This document shows positions 1 through 8,671 of a stretch of DNA of 64,000 nt, piece by piece. Within the stretch, counting starts at the first letter, position 1. The number at the start of each line of letters is the position of its first letter. The notes beneath the pieces were generated by a model. That model was not told where the DNA came from, did not search any database, and saw only the letters and a list, made by a program, of their open reading frames with translations. The position numbers were made by a program, and so were the translations under genes. The stretch comes from Nostoc sp. KVJ3 (lineage in GTDB: Bacteria > Cyanobacteriota > Cyanobacteriia > Cyanobacteriales > Nostocaceae), in assembly GCF_026127265.1 (NCBI RefSeq), contig NZ_WWFG01000001.1, positions 3,833,501-3,897,500 of the forward strand. The letters are read 5' to 3'.

Positions 1-548
1 TTTAATTTCTCAATAAACTTTTCTCGCCCAAAATACATAATGCCACCAAATAAGAGGGTGAAAGTTGTTGTACCCACCCATGTAGGCAATATTTGCACAC
101 TCCAGATTTTGGCTGCCGCATATCCTAAAATCTCTCCGCCTTCGGTGATGTATGCCACCAAAAGAGCATAGTGCATGAATAAATATGCACCACCTGCAAT
201 TCGCGCTCCTGGTTTACCAAGAATTTTCTCAACAATTCCTAAAAAACCGATACTCGCCCGCCCTTCTGTTCGCATGGTATTTAAGGTTACTTCTGCAACC
301 AATAACCCTGAAACTAAAGCGTAGAGCCAAACAGCAATCAATCCAGATGTGGATGGCACAACCCCAGAGGGCAAGGTAACGGCTGGTAGGGCGAGAATCC
401 CCGCCCCAACGGTGGTTCCCGCAATTAATGCAGTACTTCCCAATACACTACCCGGTTGATGATTCAGCTTTTTTCCATCAAATTCCAGATGAGAAAACAA
501 CCGAGTGACTTCCTCTGAATTTTGGATAACAGTCTTTATGGGAAGCAT
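1..548 (-). CDS. Aromatic amino acid permease family protein, C-terminus cut by window edge
   Basis: The reading frame opens at ATG (546-548) and runs without a stop to base 1, so about 182 N-terminal residues are visible. After a hydrophilic leader of about 35 residues comes GSTALIAGTTVGAGILALP, which resembles the first membrane helix of the hydroxy/aromatic amino acid permease (TyrP/Mtr-like) family found in cyanobacteria and plastids. Further hydrophobic stretches follow, including VWLYALVSGLLVAEV and LFMHYALLVAYI. From family knowledge it should import tyrosine, tryptophan or a related amino acid across the plasma membrane. The substrate cannot be read from the sequence. No operon partner is visible. 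Confidence 0.75.
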   Translation of the reverse strand, partial: MLPIKTVIQNSEEVTRLFSHLEFDGKKLNHQPGSVLGSTALIAGTTVGAGILALPAVTLPSGVVPSTSGLIAVWLYALVSGLLVAEVTLNTMRTEGRASIGFLGIVEKILGKPGARIAGGAYLFMHYALLVAYITEGGEILGYAAAKIWSVQILPTWVGTTTFTLLFGGIMYFGREKFIEKL

Positions 549-633
549 AAAATAATTCGTAATAGAGCCTCCGGCACGCTACGCGAACGTAATTCGTAAT
601 GACCTTTTTTAATTAAAATCTATGCAGGAGTAA

Positions 634-1608
634 TTACAATCCGACAGAAAACAATTTCCCAACTTGCGCCAAATCTACATTGCCACCGCTAATAATGACA
701 CCAATTCTTGCCTCTGGTGCTGTCACCACACCTTCTAGTAAGGCGGCGGCGGCGAGGACTCCCGTCGGTTCAACGACAATTTTCAGACGTTCCCACAGAA
801 AAAACATGGTGCGAAGAATTGCTTCTTCAGATACCGTTACCATATCATCGACGTAATGCAGTACTAAGGGGAAAGTAATTTGACCAAGGCTAGGAGTCCG
901 CGCACCATCGGCGATAGTATGAGGATTCTTGACAGTTTGCAGGGTTTTGCTGTGAAAGGAGCGGGTAGCATCGTCGGCGAATGTTGGTTCTACCCCAATT
1001 ACTTTACAATTGGGTAAAAGTGCTTTAGCTGCGATCGCACATCCTGAAAGTAATCCGCCACCGCCACAACAAACTAATAGCAAGTCTAATTCACCAACTT
1101 CTTGAATTAGTTCTAAAGCCGTTGTCCCTTGTCCAGCGACTACATCTGGATGATCGTAAGGGGGAATAAGTGTCAAAGAACCTTCACGGGCTAAATTTTG
1201 GGTTAATTCTTCTCGGTTTGTTTCTTGACGATTGTATAAAATTATCTCTGCACCATAGCTACGAGTAGCAGTTTGTTTGACAGTGGGTGCATCATCAGGC
1301 ATGACAATGGTGGTGGGAATATTGAGGAGTTTTCCAGCTAAAGCGATCGCTTGGCCATGATTTCCTGATGAATAGGTAATAACGCCTGTTTGTTTTTGTG
1401 CTACCGATAGTTGCGTAATGGCGTTGTAGGCCCCTCTAAATTTAAATGCTCCCGTCCGTTGAAAGTTTTCGCACTTAAAGAATACTTGGCTATTGGTGCG
1501 ATCGTTAACAATTTTAGAAGTCATCACAGGCGTGTGGTGGGCAATTCCTAAAATTCGCTCTTGTGCTGCTTGCACGTCTTTTATAGTAACGGAATTCTGC
1601 TGTGACAT
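634..1608 (-). CDS. PLP-dependent threonine dehydratase / serine racemase-like lyase
   Basis: 324 residues, fold-type II PLP enzyme. The PLP lysine lies in the FKFRGAYNA block (about residue 54), followed by the SSGNHGQAIALA cofactor loop and the glycine-rich phosphate loop CCGGGGLLSG. There is no C-terminal ACT regulatory domain, so it fits the short catabolic or racemase-like branch (threonine ammonia-lyase, threo-3-hydroxyaspartate ammonia-lyase or serine racemase) rather than the biosynthetic IlvA. It probably deaminates or racemises L-serine or L-threonine in the cytoplasm. Start is ATG at 1608; no clear Shine-Dalgarno is seen. It stands alone between the permease and the divergent SDR gene. 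Confidence 0.85.
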   Translation of the reverse strand: MSQQNSVTIKDVQAAQERILGIAHHTPVMTSKIVNDRTNSQVFFKCENFQRTGAFKFRGAYNAITQLSVAQKQTGVITYSSGNHGQAIALAGKLLNIPTTIVMPDDAPTVKQTATRSYGAEIILYNRQETNREELTQNLAREGSLTLIPPYDHPDVVAGQGTTALELIQEVGELDLLLVCCGGGGLLSGCAIAAKALLPNCKVIGVEPTFADDATRSFHSKTLQTVKNPHTIADGARTPSLGQITFPLVLHYVDDMVTVSEEAILRTMFFLWERLKIVVEPTGVLAAAALLEGVVTAPEARIGVIISGGNVDLAQVGKLFSVGL

Positions 1609-1826
1609 TGATAAAATTATTAAAATTATTAAATATTTTGCTCTTGTTGATATAGATACAGATTTTTATATTTGCCTCTAATATCCTGGATTGAAGCATA
1701 CTCTTTTCAGGTGGATAGCATCATTTTTTGTCACTATAAATTTAGCTACAGATAAATATTATATACTGTCGTAGCTAAATTTATAAAAGTTAAAAATAAT
1801 TAACTCAAATTAGTCATTTTTACAAC

Positions 1827-2639
1827 ATGAATAAAACATCCGAAACTAGGCAAAAAAGAACGGCTCTAATTACAGGAGCGGCTAGTGGTATAGGCTATCA
1901 ATTAACCCAGATTTTTGCTCGTCATAATTATAATCTGGTGTTAGTAGATAAGAATGAGCAAAAACTTACCGAAATTATAGATGAATTTCCGCAAAAGTTT
2001 GGCATTGTCGTCAAAATTTTTGTTAAGGATTTATCCATTCCAACATCCCCAGAAGAAATTTTTACAGAACTACAGCAAGCATCCATCAAGATTGATGTGT
2101 TAGTTAACAATGCTGGCTTTGGTACTTATGGAGCATTTAACGAAACAGACCTCAGTGTTGAACTGAAAATGCTCCAGGTAAATATGGTTAGCTTGACTCA
2201 TTTAACTAAGTTATTTCTCAAGGATATGGTGGAGCAAAACTATGGAAAAATCTTAAATGTGGCCTCGGCGGCTGCTTTTCAACCAGGTCCTCTAATGGCA
2301 GTATATTTTGCTACAAAAGCTTATGTGTTATCATTTTCAGAAGCGATCGCTAATGAATTAGAGGGTACAGGTGTTAGCGTGACTGTTCTTTGTCCAGGGC
2401 CAACAGCAACGGAATTTCAACAAACTGCTGCAATGGAAGATTCCAAGATTGCTAGCGTTAACAGAATGATGGATACGGAAACCGTTGCTAATATTGGTTA
2501 TCGGGGCTTAATGAAAAACAAAACGGTTGTTGTTCCTGGGATGAGAAATAAGATATTGACTGAAAGCGTTAGATTTACACCCAGAAATTTGGTCACAAAG
2601 GTTGTCAGAAGTATGCACGAACTCAAAAAAAATAGGTAG
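1827..2639 (+). CDS. Short-chain dehydrogenase/reductase, DltE-like
   Basis: 270 residues, classical SDR Rossmann fold. The cofactor motif TGAASGIG is at about residues 17-24, the NNAG motif at about residue 93 and the catalytic YFATK (Tyr-x-x-x-Lys) at about residue 160, with the upstream Ser in VASAAAF. The post-catalytic VLCPGPTATEF segment is typical of the DltE/short-chain reductase subgroup. It should be a cytoplasmic NAD(P)H-dependent oxidoreductase. Its substrate is unknown and no neighbour identifies it. Start ATG 1827 follows an AT-rich intergenic region with no strong ribosome site. Confidence 0.85.
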   Translation: MNKTSETRQKRTALITGAASGIGYQLTQIFARHNYNLVLVDKNEQKLTEIIDEFPQKFGIVVKIFVKDLSIPTSPEEIFTELQQASIKIDVLVNNAGFGTYGAFNETDLSVELKMLQVNMVSLTHLTKLFLKDMVEQNYGKILNVASAAAFQPGPLMAVYFATKAYVLSFSEAIANELEGTGVSVTVLCPGPTATEFQQTAAMEDSKIASVNRMMDTETVANIGYRGLMKNKTVVVPGMRNKILTESVRFTPRNLVTKVVRSMHELKKNR

Positions 2640-2699
2640 TCCGATAGTTTATAATGTTGTGGAAGTTTCGCAAACTCGAATTGCAAACTGAACAACAAT

Positions 2700-2800
2700 G
2701 AGCTTCTAGGGTTGCGATCGCGCCGAGTGATGTCTGGTGCAAGAGAAGCAGCCAACTGCTAAAAGTTGGTAATACGGCGGGAAAAAAGCCCGGGAGAGCC
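2700..2800 (+). ncRNA. Guanidine-I (ykkC) riboswitch
   Basis: The RNA carries the hallmark ykkC blocks in order: CTAGGGTTGCG (2706-2716), the GTCTGGT..AAGAG block, a variable stem with AACTGCTAAAAGTT, then ACGGCGGGAAAAAAGCCCGGGAGA in two adjoining parts (2775-2797). In family knowledge this aptamer senses guanidine and turns on carboxylase, transporter or exporter genes. Its 3' arm CCCGGGAGA is also the 5' arm of a terminator, the usual ON-switch layout. The gene it controls is the damaged DUF1989 gene that follows, so this is probably an orphaned riboswitch. The assignment comes from recalled consensus, not a covariance search. Confidence 0.82.
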
Positions 2801-2845
2801 AGACAGTATAACTGTATTGGTATCTCCTGGGCTTTGTTATTTGAG
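2789..2845 (+). terminator. Riboswitch-controlled intrinsic terminator
   Basis: CCCGGGAGA (2789-2797) pairs with TCTCCTGGG (2823-2831), leaving a 25-nt loop that itself contains ACAGTATAACTGT, and is followed by the T-rich stretch CTTTGTTATTT. Because the 5' arm is part of the conserved aptamer core, ligand binding should sequester it and allow read-through. Confidence 0.75.
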
Positions 2846-2886
2846 TCAGTCGTTTCTTCAATTCCAGAAGATAACAGGAGGATTTT

Positions 2887-3142
2887 ATGGTGCAAACATC
2901 TATTCTGCCGAATCTGGGGGCAATCGATCCGAGCCTAATTTTACTTGATGAAAAGCTGCCTGGTGGTGCGTATTGGCATTACACGATCAAACGGGGAAAT
3001 ACCCTGCGCGTGACTGATTTGGAAGGTTCACAGGGTGTTTCGATGATTTGCTACAGGGGCTTACAACAAATATGGCGAAAGCGACTATAACAACTCCCGG
3101 AACAATTTCCTTAAAGCTTTGGGCAAACGCGGTTTAACCTAA
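2887..3142 (+). pseudogene. Decayed DUF1989 (urea/guanidine carboxylase-associated) gene
   Basis: The first 57 codons from ATG 2887 encode a good DUF1989/UAAP N-terminus, with DEKLPGGAYWHYTIKRGN and DLEGSQGVSMICY. The frame then runs into RGLQQIWRKRL and stops at 3090. In another frame from 3062 the sequence encodes YNKYGESDYNNSRNNFLKA followed by LGKRGLT and a stop (3140-3142), which resembles the family's C-terminal half. The middle is missing and the frames no longer match, so an internal deletion has fused two remote parts. The gene follows a guanidine-I riboswitch and a good ribosome site (AACAGGAGG before ATG). It is very likely non-functional. Confidence 0.8.
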
Positions 3143-4034
3143 TGCCTATTTTCTAAGCACTAAAATGCTTACTAAAAACCCTCAAAACTTACTAGTACAG
3201 TGCGGCGGAAATAAACCACCCATTCCAAATCAATGAAACCCTCATGCTGTATTCGTTTTTAATTTTTAATTTTTAATTTTTAATTCCGCCCTGCGGTACT
3301 AGTCTCTACAAGCAAACTCTGTAATTATGGCGCAAAATAATTGTCTTAAGAGGATAGATTAAAAGTTAGCTTTTTAATACGCAATATTACAAATAAGTAG
3401 GAAAGGTAGGAAAGGTAGGAAAAGTGGTAAAAAGAGGAAAGGCAGAAAAATTTGTGCTGCCTTAAATCGATATTGAATATATTTTTGCATCAAGTAAGAA
3501 TTTTGTTACGTAAAATATAAACTTTATGTAAAGTCAAGGAAACAGGTATTTTTTGGAGACAATCAAGACAAATTTCCAGAGATGAGTTGAATAAAAGGGA
3601 ACTAGGCTTGTATAGATATGTTTTTCAATCGAAAGTAGCGCCCAAATTATTTTTAAAGTTTCGATAAATCAACATAAAGATACGAATAATCTCATAACTT
3701 TAATGATACAGTCCTTTATTATCGACTTTAAACATTAATCAGGACAACACCAATAAACTATTATTGTTATAGCTTTTCTGGCTATCAACTAAGTTTGCCT
3801 ATACAGGCTAATGCTGTCCTTTCTGATGTACCTAACTTTTATAAAATTCCCTTGTCGATAATAAATAGTAAACCTTAATAGCGTTCTAAAGCCAATACTT
3901 CTTGCATAGCAGCCTTTGAAATGATGGCATCCTTAATATTGTTTGTAGTTCAACTTTGAGAGGATGCAAATGTATAGGCATGAATAGACATAAGGAAAAA
4001 TGGCAACAATTAACTGTGTAAAAGGTTATTAATT
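3143..4034. other. Non-coding gap with repeats
   Basis: No credible gene is seen. It contains a small inverted-repeat element (3191-3303), an ATTTTTA tandem run inside that element (about 3254-3283), and an imperfect purine-rich tandem (TAGGAAAGG) at about 3399-3440. The rest is AT-rich and may include the outer end of the damaged IS630-type element that follows. Confidence 0.6.
3191..3303. repeat. MITE-like inverted-repeat element
   Basis: The ends ACTAGTACAGTGCGGCGGAA and, read on the other strand, ACTAGTACCGCAGGGCGGAA are imperfect terminal inverted repeats bounding about 113 bp with no coding capacity. This layout fits a miniature transposable element. Confidence 0.55.
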
Positions 4035-4490
4035 ATGGGATGCCGATTAAAAGTCTTTCTAACTGAGCAAGAAAAGCTGACTTTAGAAGAGTTAAGAAAA
4101 GCCAAGGATGTTCCTCAACGCACCAAGGATCGCGCTCAAGTCTTGCTACTGAATAATCGCGGCTTAAAAAATGAGCAAATTGCTAAAGGCTTGAGCTGGG
4201 CAATTTCAACAGTCCGTCAAACCCTTCACCGTTGGGAAAAGATGGGTTTAGCAGGTTTGTGGGATGCTCCTGGTAGAGGCGGAAAACCCCGATACTCAGA
4301 ATCAGATTTGGTTTATCTAGAAAATTGTTTAGCTCAAGAGTCAGAGACTTATAACTCGAAACAATTAGCAAAAAAACTCGCATCTGAACGTCAAGTAAAC
4401 TTGAGTGCAGATCGGTTACGACGGGTACTTAAAAACAGGGGAAGGAGGTTTGGAAGCGGATGCAAACAACCCCAGACACAGAGTAATTAA
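4035..4490 (+). pseudogene. IS630-family transposase, N-terminal part only
   Basis: 151 codons encode a helix-turn-helix region (LTLEELRKAKDVPQRTKDRA, then NEQIAKGLSWAISTVRQTLH and the GLAGLWDAPGRGGKP linker) typical of the first half of IS630/Tc1-type transposases. The DDE catalytic half is missing. At about 4437 the -1 frame reads GKEVWKRMQTTPDTE and then stops, which looks like the start of the usual second frame, cut off after 15 codons. The next gene's stop codon follows directly. It is most likely a truncated insertion-sequence remnant. A stand-alone HTH protein is possible but less likely. Confidence 0.7.
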
Positions 4491-5183
4491 TTAACTGATT
4501 AAGGAAGCTTGATGGTTTTGAATTAAACCATCTTGGACTCGAATCACTCGTTTGGTTTGGGCAGCGATCGCTGGATCGTGGGTGACAATCATGATGGTCA
4601 TACCTTGTTGGTTGAGTTCGGCGAATGACTTCATTACCTCCTGAGACGTTTCAGTATCTAATGCACCCGTTGGTTCATCAGCTAGCATCAGGGCTGGGCG
4701 GTTAACTAGTGCCCGCGCGATCGCTACTCGTTGTTGTTGTCCTCCAGAAAGCTGGTTGGGAAAATTGAACAAGCGATCGGCTAATCCCACCCTTGTCAGT
4801 GCTTGAATTGCTTGCTGGCGGCGTTTTTGCTTGGGAACATTAGCGTAAATCATCGGTAGCATCACATTCTGAAGCGCGGTAGCACCTGGTAACAAATTGA
4901 ATTGCTGAAATACAAAGCCAATGCGCTGATTGCGGATATGCGCCAGTTCGTCATTGTCGAAAGTAGTCAAGTTTCTGCCTTCTAAAACATAGTGTCCAGC
5001 CGTTGGACGATCTAGGCAGCCAATAATATTCATCAATGTAGACTTTCCAGAACCAGATGTGCCCATAATGGCAACATACTCTCCTTGCTCAATTGCTAAA
5101 TCAATCCGCTTCAACACAGGTACTGTCACTTCACCCAGGTGATAAGTTTTGGTAATCCCCTGCATCCAGATCATAGTTTCCAT
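4491..5183 (-). CDS. MacB-type ABC transporter ATP-binding subunit
   Basis: About 230 residues. Walker A is GTSGSGKST, the signature LSGGQQQRVAIARAL, and Walker B LMLADEPTGALD, all typical of the LolD/MacB family. I place the start at ATG 5183, eight codons inside the longest frame, because GGAG lies 9 nt upstream and the permease stop is only one base away. The longer frame (to 5207) would overlap the permease. With the permease and membrane fusion protein it forms a tripartite mechanotransmission exporter, probably moving a peptide, lipid or drug out of the cell. Confidence 0.88.
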   Translation of the reverse strand: METMIWMQGITKTYHLGEVTVPVLKRIDLAIEQGEYVAIMGTSGSGKSTLMNIIGCLDRPTAGHYVLEGRNLTTFDNDELAHIRNQRIGFVFQQFNLLPGATALQNVMLPMIYANVPKQKRRQQAIQALTRVGLADRLFNFPNQLSGGQQQRVAIARALVNRPALMLADEPTGALDTETSQEVMKSFAELNQQGMTIMIVTHDPAIAAQTKRVIRVQDGLIQNHQASLIS

Positions 5184-5184
5184 A

Positions 5185-6474
5185 TTAATCACTCCGTAAG
5201 GCGGCAATTGGGTCTAACTGAGCGGCATTCCTAGCTGGAATCACCCCGGCTAGCAACCCGACAATGAACGATAATCCAAATCCACACACAACTGACCACA
5301 CAGAGACGATAAAGGGAAAATGGAAAATCATGGCAGCGCCAAAGGCAATACCAATGCCAATTCCCATCCCAATACCGCCGCCGGCGGTAGAAATCACCAC
5401 AGATTCGGCTAAAAACTGATTCAAAATAGCGGAGTTAGTTGCGCCAACAGCTTTGCGAATGCCAATTTCTCGTGTTCGCTCCACAACAGAAACCAGCATA
5501 ATATTAGCGATGCCAATGCCTCCTACTAGCAGAGAAATACTAGCGATCGCTACCACCATCATCGTAAACAAGCCCACCACAGTCGTAAAGGTGTTAACAA
5601 CATCTGTTTGATTTCTAATGCTGAAATCATCAGACTGAGATGAATTGAGATTGTGACGCAAGCGTAAAAGATTCACAACCTGAAATTGAGCCGTTGCTGA
5701 CTGCTCTTGATTAGCTAGTTTTACATAAATGCCATTAATCGCAAAACCTTTTAAAGCATTATTCCCCACGATTCGACTTGACATATTAGTTAGGGGAATG
5801 AAAACTTGATCGTCCCGATCCATCGGGCCTTCTGAACCTTTCTTTTCAAATACACCAATGACTTCATAAATGTTACGTTGAATCCGAATCTGTTCACCAA
5901 TAGAATTTTTTCCAGTACCAAATAGTTCATCCCGCACTGTCGGCCCTAGAACAACCACTGATTTAGCGTTATCCATTTCTTCCTGGGTAAAAAACCTCCC
6001 TTGTGTAAGGGAAGTATTTCTGGCTTCGGGATAGTTCAAATCGGTTCCCACAATGTTGGTTGAATTATTCAACTTTTCATAAACCACCTGCCCCGGACGT
6101 TGGAGGTAAGCAGAAACGACTTGAGCCGCAGGAGCCTCTTCTTGAATAGCTTTGGCATCCTCCCAGGTGAGTGTTGAACTAGAACCCATCCCTTGACTGA
6201 TACCACCAGAACGGGCAGCACCCGCAAAGACCTGTAAAACATCAGTTCCTAAAGACTGAATTTGCTGTTCTGTCGCTTTTTGTACACCCTGTCCAACAGA
6301 AGTAATTGCAATCACAGAAGCAATGCCAATAATTACACCCAACATCGTCAAACCAGTGCGGAGTTTATTCCGCCATAGTGCCTCCATTGCCATTGATAAG
6401 ATTTCGATTACTGATACAGTACTGGCACGACGAGAAGTCGCTCTTGGGCGAGGTAAGCGAAAGGAAATAGTCAT
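5185..6474 (-). CDS. MacB-like ABC transporter permease (FtsX-type)
   Basis: 429 residues. An N-terminal membrane helix (about 40-60, LGVIIGIASVIAITSVGQG) is followed by a long periplasmic MacB_PCD domain and three C-terminal membrane helices. The final part carries the FtsX motif VVERTREIGIRKAVGAT and ends PARNAAQLDPIAALRSD. This is the usual MacB permease plan, but here the ATPase is a separate protein rather than fused at the N-terminus. The gene sits 15 bp after the membrane fusion protein gene and one base before the ATPase gene, so the three are surely one transcript. Confidence 0.88.
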   Translation of the reverse strand: MTISFRLPRPRATSRRASTVSVIEILSMAMEALWRNKLRTGLTMLGVIIGIASVIAITSVGQGVQKATEQQIQSLGTDVLQVFAGAARSGGISQGMGSSSTLTWEDAKAIQEEAPAAQVVSAYLQRPGQVVYEKLNNSTNIVGTDLNYPEARNTSLTQGRFFTQEEMDNAKSVVVLGPTVRDELFGTGKNSIGEQIRIQRNIYEVIGVFEKKGSEGPMDRDDQVFIPLTNMSSRIVGNNALKGFAINGIYVKLANQEQSATAQFQVVNLLRLRHNLNSSQSDDFSIRNQTDVVNTFTTVVGLFTMMVVAIASISLLVGGIGIANIMLVSVVERTREIGIRKAVGATNSAILNQFLAESVVISTAGGGIGMGIGIGIAFGAAMIFHFPFIVSVWSVVCGFGLSFIVGLLAGVIPARNAAQLDPIAALRSD

Positions 6475-6489
6475 TTTTTGTACCTGAAA

Positions 6490-8088
6490 TTAATGAGCGG
6501 GAGAACCACCACCGGGTGGAGGCCCCATCGGAGGTTCTTGTTGAGAACTGCCCGCTTTAGAGCTTCCTGGTAAACCGGGAAAAGAGATACCGGATTGATT
6601 TGGAGATTGGGGCGGGAAGCTGACCAATATCTTTTCTGTGCCGTCCAGTCCAGTCTTGACTTCGGTACGATTATTAACTGTTGCTCCAGTAGTAATGGGA
6701 GTGAATACGGGTGGTTGATTTTGACGCGCCACAAAAACACCTGTTACTTTTTGTTGACGCGTCACTGCGATCGTTGGTACAGTCAGGGCGTTTTGCAACT
6801 GACCAACATTGAACTCTAGAGATACATTCATTCCAGATCGCAACAACTTCTTAGAATCTGAAAGCAAAGCAACTTTCACTTCAAAGCTAGTAACATTTTG
6901 CTCTACAGTTGCCTGAGCCGCGATTTGCGAGACTCGTCCCGAAAATGTTTTTCCAGGGTAAGCATCTGCCTTAATTACCACCTGTTGATTGACACGAATT
7001 TGAGAAATATTGCTCTCCGAGATATTTGCCACAACCTGATTTGTATCAGCTAATGCCAGAATTGAGGATGAGGTTGCAGAAGAAACTGAACTACCTGCCG
7101 TCATTGGGGTGACAAAAGCACCTGGGTCGGCATACTTGCGAATGACAACCCCATCAAAGGGTGCGCGAATCAGTGTGTCATCAATCTGGGTTTGAATGTT
7201 TTGTAACGCTCCGCGAGCAGATATCACCTCTGCACTGGCTTGGTCAATATCTTCTTGACGGGTTCCCGCTTTTTGCAGAGATAGTACTTCCTGTTGCTGC
7301 TTTACTTCTGCACTAGCTTGGTCAATATCTTCTTGACGGGTTCCCGCTTTTTGTAGAGAAAGTGCTTGTTGCGCTTCCGTTACTTGGGCTTGGGCGCTGT
7401 CGAAGTCTGCACGTTTTTGGTTTAAAGTTTGCCGAGAAATTGCTCCAGCATCATAAAGTTTCTGGTTGCGGCTAAAGTCATCCTTTGCTTGACTCAAAGT
7501 AGCTTGATATCTATTTAAACGGGCTTGCGCTTGAGCAATATCCTGATAGCGATTACCTGTAATCAGTTTACGTAACTTTGCCTTTAGTTCCTCCAATTTC
7601 GCCTGCGCCTGAGCAATATCTTGAGGACGATTCCCTGCCATGAGTTTGCGGAGATTTGCCTTTGCTTGTGCCAATCTTCCCTGCTCTTGGGTTAATTGTC
7701 CCTGCAAATTTGAATCATCCATATAAGCCAATACCTGCTTTTCTCTGACATAATCACCTTCCTTAACTAGCAGACTTTTCAAAGTACCCGCCGTTTTGGG
7801 ACTGAGGTTGATTGACCGTTCCGGTTTAACAGTTCCATTGGCTGAGACAGTAATAGAAAAATTCGTCCGTTTTAAAGGCACTACCGCTAGGCGTAGATTT
7901 GCTTGCTGTTGTTGCTTAACAAGCTGCTGATGAACAAGATAACTCACGCTCACAACTAAAAATAGGAAAAGAAATCCAACTAACCATTTTGTTATCCCTT
8001 GTTTCTTTGTGGGTGGGAGTGAAGATGTAGAGTCAGTTAGCTTGGGTAAATTTGGGTAATTTATCGGGTCGAGAGGATTAAATGCCAT
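6490..8088 (-). CDS. HlyD/MacA-type membrane fusion protein
   Basis: About 532 residues starting at ATG 8088, preceded by AAGGAG with 5-nt spacing; a GTG two codons upstream is a weaker choice. There is a cytoplasmic leader, one membrane helix (WLVGFLFLFLVVSVSYLV), a biotinyl-lipoyl half, a long coiled-coil hairpin, the second lipoyl half (DDTLIRAPFDGVVIRKY) and beta-barrel domains. The hairpin contains two internal duplications: NRPQDIAQAQAKL / NRYQDIAQAQARL, and a 26-residue repeat of LSLQKAGTRQEDIDQASAEV. The C-terminal tail is rich in Pro and Gly. It should bridge the MacB-like permease to an outer-membrane TolC-type channel. Confidence 0.9.
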   Translation of the reverse strand: MAFNPLDPINYPNLPKLTDSTSSLPPTKKQGITKWLVGFLFLFLVVSVSYLVHQQLVKQQQQANLRLAVVPLKRTNFSITVSANGTVKPERSINLSPKTAGTLKSLLVKEGDYVREKQVLAYMDDSNLQGQLTQEQGRLAQAKANLRKLMAGNRPQDIAQAQAKLEELKAKLRKLITGNRYQDIAQAQARLNRYQATLSQAKDDFSRNQKLYDAGAISRQTLNQKRADFDSAQAQVTEAQQALSLQKAGTRQEDIDQASAEVKQQQEVLSLQKAGTRQEDIDQASAEVISARGALQNIQTQIDDTLIRAPFDGVVIRKYADPGAFVTPMTAGSSVSSATSSSILALADTNQVVANISESNISQIRVNQQVVIKADAYPGKTFSGRVSQIAAQATVEQNVTSFEVKVALLSDSKKLLRSGMNVSLEFNVGQLQNALTVPTIAVTRQQKVTGVFVARQNQPPVFTPITTGATVNNRTEVKTGLDGTEKILVSFPPQSPNQSGISFPGLPGSSKAGSSQQEPPMGPPPGGGSPAH

Positions 8089-8360
8089 ATTCACTCCTTG
8101 AGTAAAAACCAGACCTGCCTCTATTTGGCTAAATTTATGTAACCATAAGTAGCTTACATTTGTAATGGCTGGTCAATCTGAATGCTTACATAAATTGATC
8201 GGGAAAATTCTGAATTGTAAAAGAGATTAGGTATATTACCCACCACCAAATTTTAAAAAACTTATTCCCAGTACCCAGAGTAAAAATTCTCGAAAATCAA
8301 TTCTTTCCTAATCTCTTATCTCTGTGTTCTCTGCGCCTCTGTGGTTCAATAAATCATTTC

Positions 8361-8588
8361 TTAAGCATACCTACTCTTAAAACGTTCCAGAATTTGCTTA
8401 GTACCTTCAATTTCCTTCTTAAATTCCTCTTGCTTATCTGGCTTAATTTTGCCCCCAGCTTCTTCCAGTATATTTTTCAGAGCTATCTCTAAATCAATTT
8501 GAATTTGAGTCATGTCATCAAAAATTCTATGATTAATTTCCTGCTCATTAGCGTTCATATTTTTACTCACATATTTGACATAATTCAT
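8361..8588 (-). CDS. Small charged protein of unknown function
   Basis: 75 residues from ATG 8588 (GGGA six bases upstream; a TTG one codon earlier is less likely). It is rich in Glu, Lys, Gln and Asp and predicted largely helical. There is no signal peptide, membrane helix or recognised motif. It lies 83 bp downstream of the peptide-type ABC exporter gene on the same strand and may be the last gene of the polyketide operon. I do not recognise the family. Confidence 0.5.
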   Translation of the reverse strand: MNYVKYVSKNMNANEQEINHRIFDDMTQIQIDLEIALKNILEEAGGKIKPDKQEEFKKEIEGTKQILERFKSRYA

Positions 8589-8671
8589 CAAAATCCCAAG
8601 ACTTTAATCACCGCAAAATCAACACATCATTTCAGAAATATTCTGGTTAACCTCCCCTGATACAACTCTTT

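Noticed and set aside
3399..3440. Short tandem purine repeat, possible start of a CRISPR-like array
   Set aside because: Units are about 9 bp with no spacers; simple slippage repeat.
4035..4490. Functional stand-alone DNA-binding regulator
   Set aside because: The HTH and linker match IS630 transposases, and the -1 frame shows the stump of the catalytic half.
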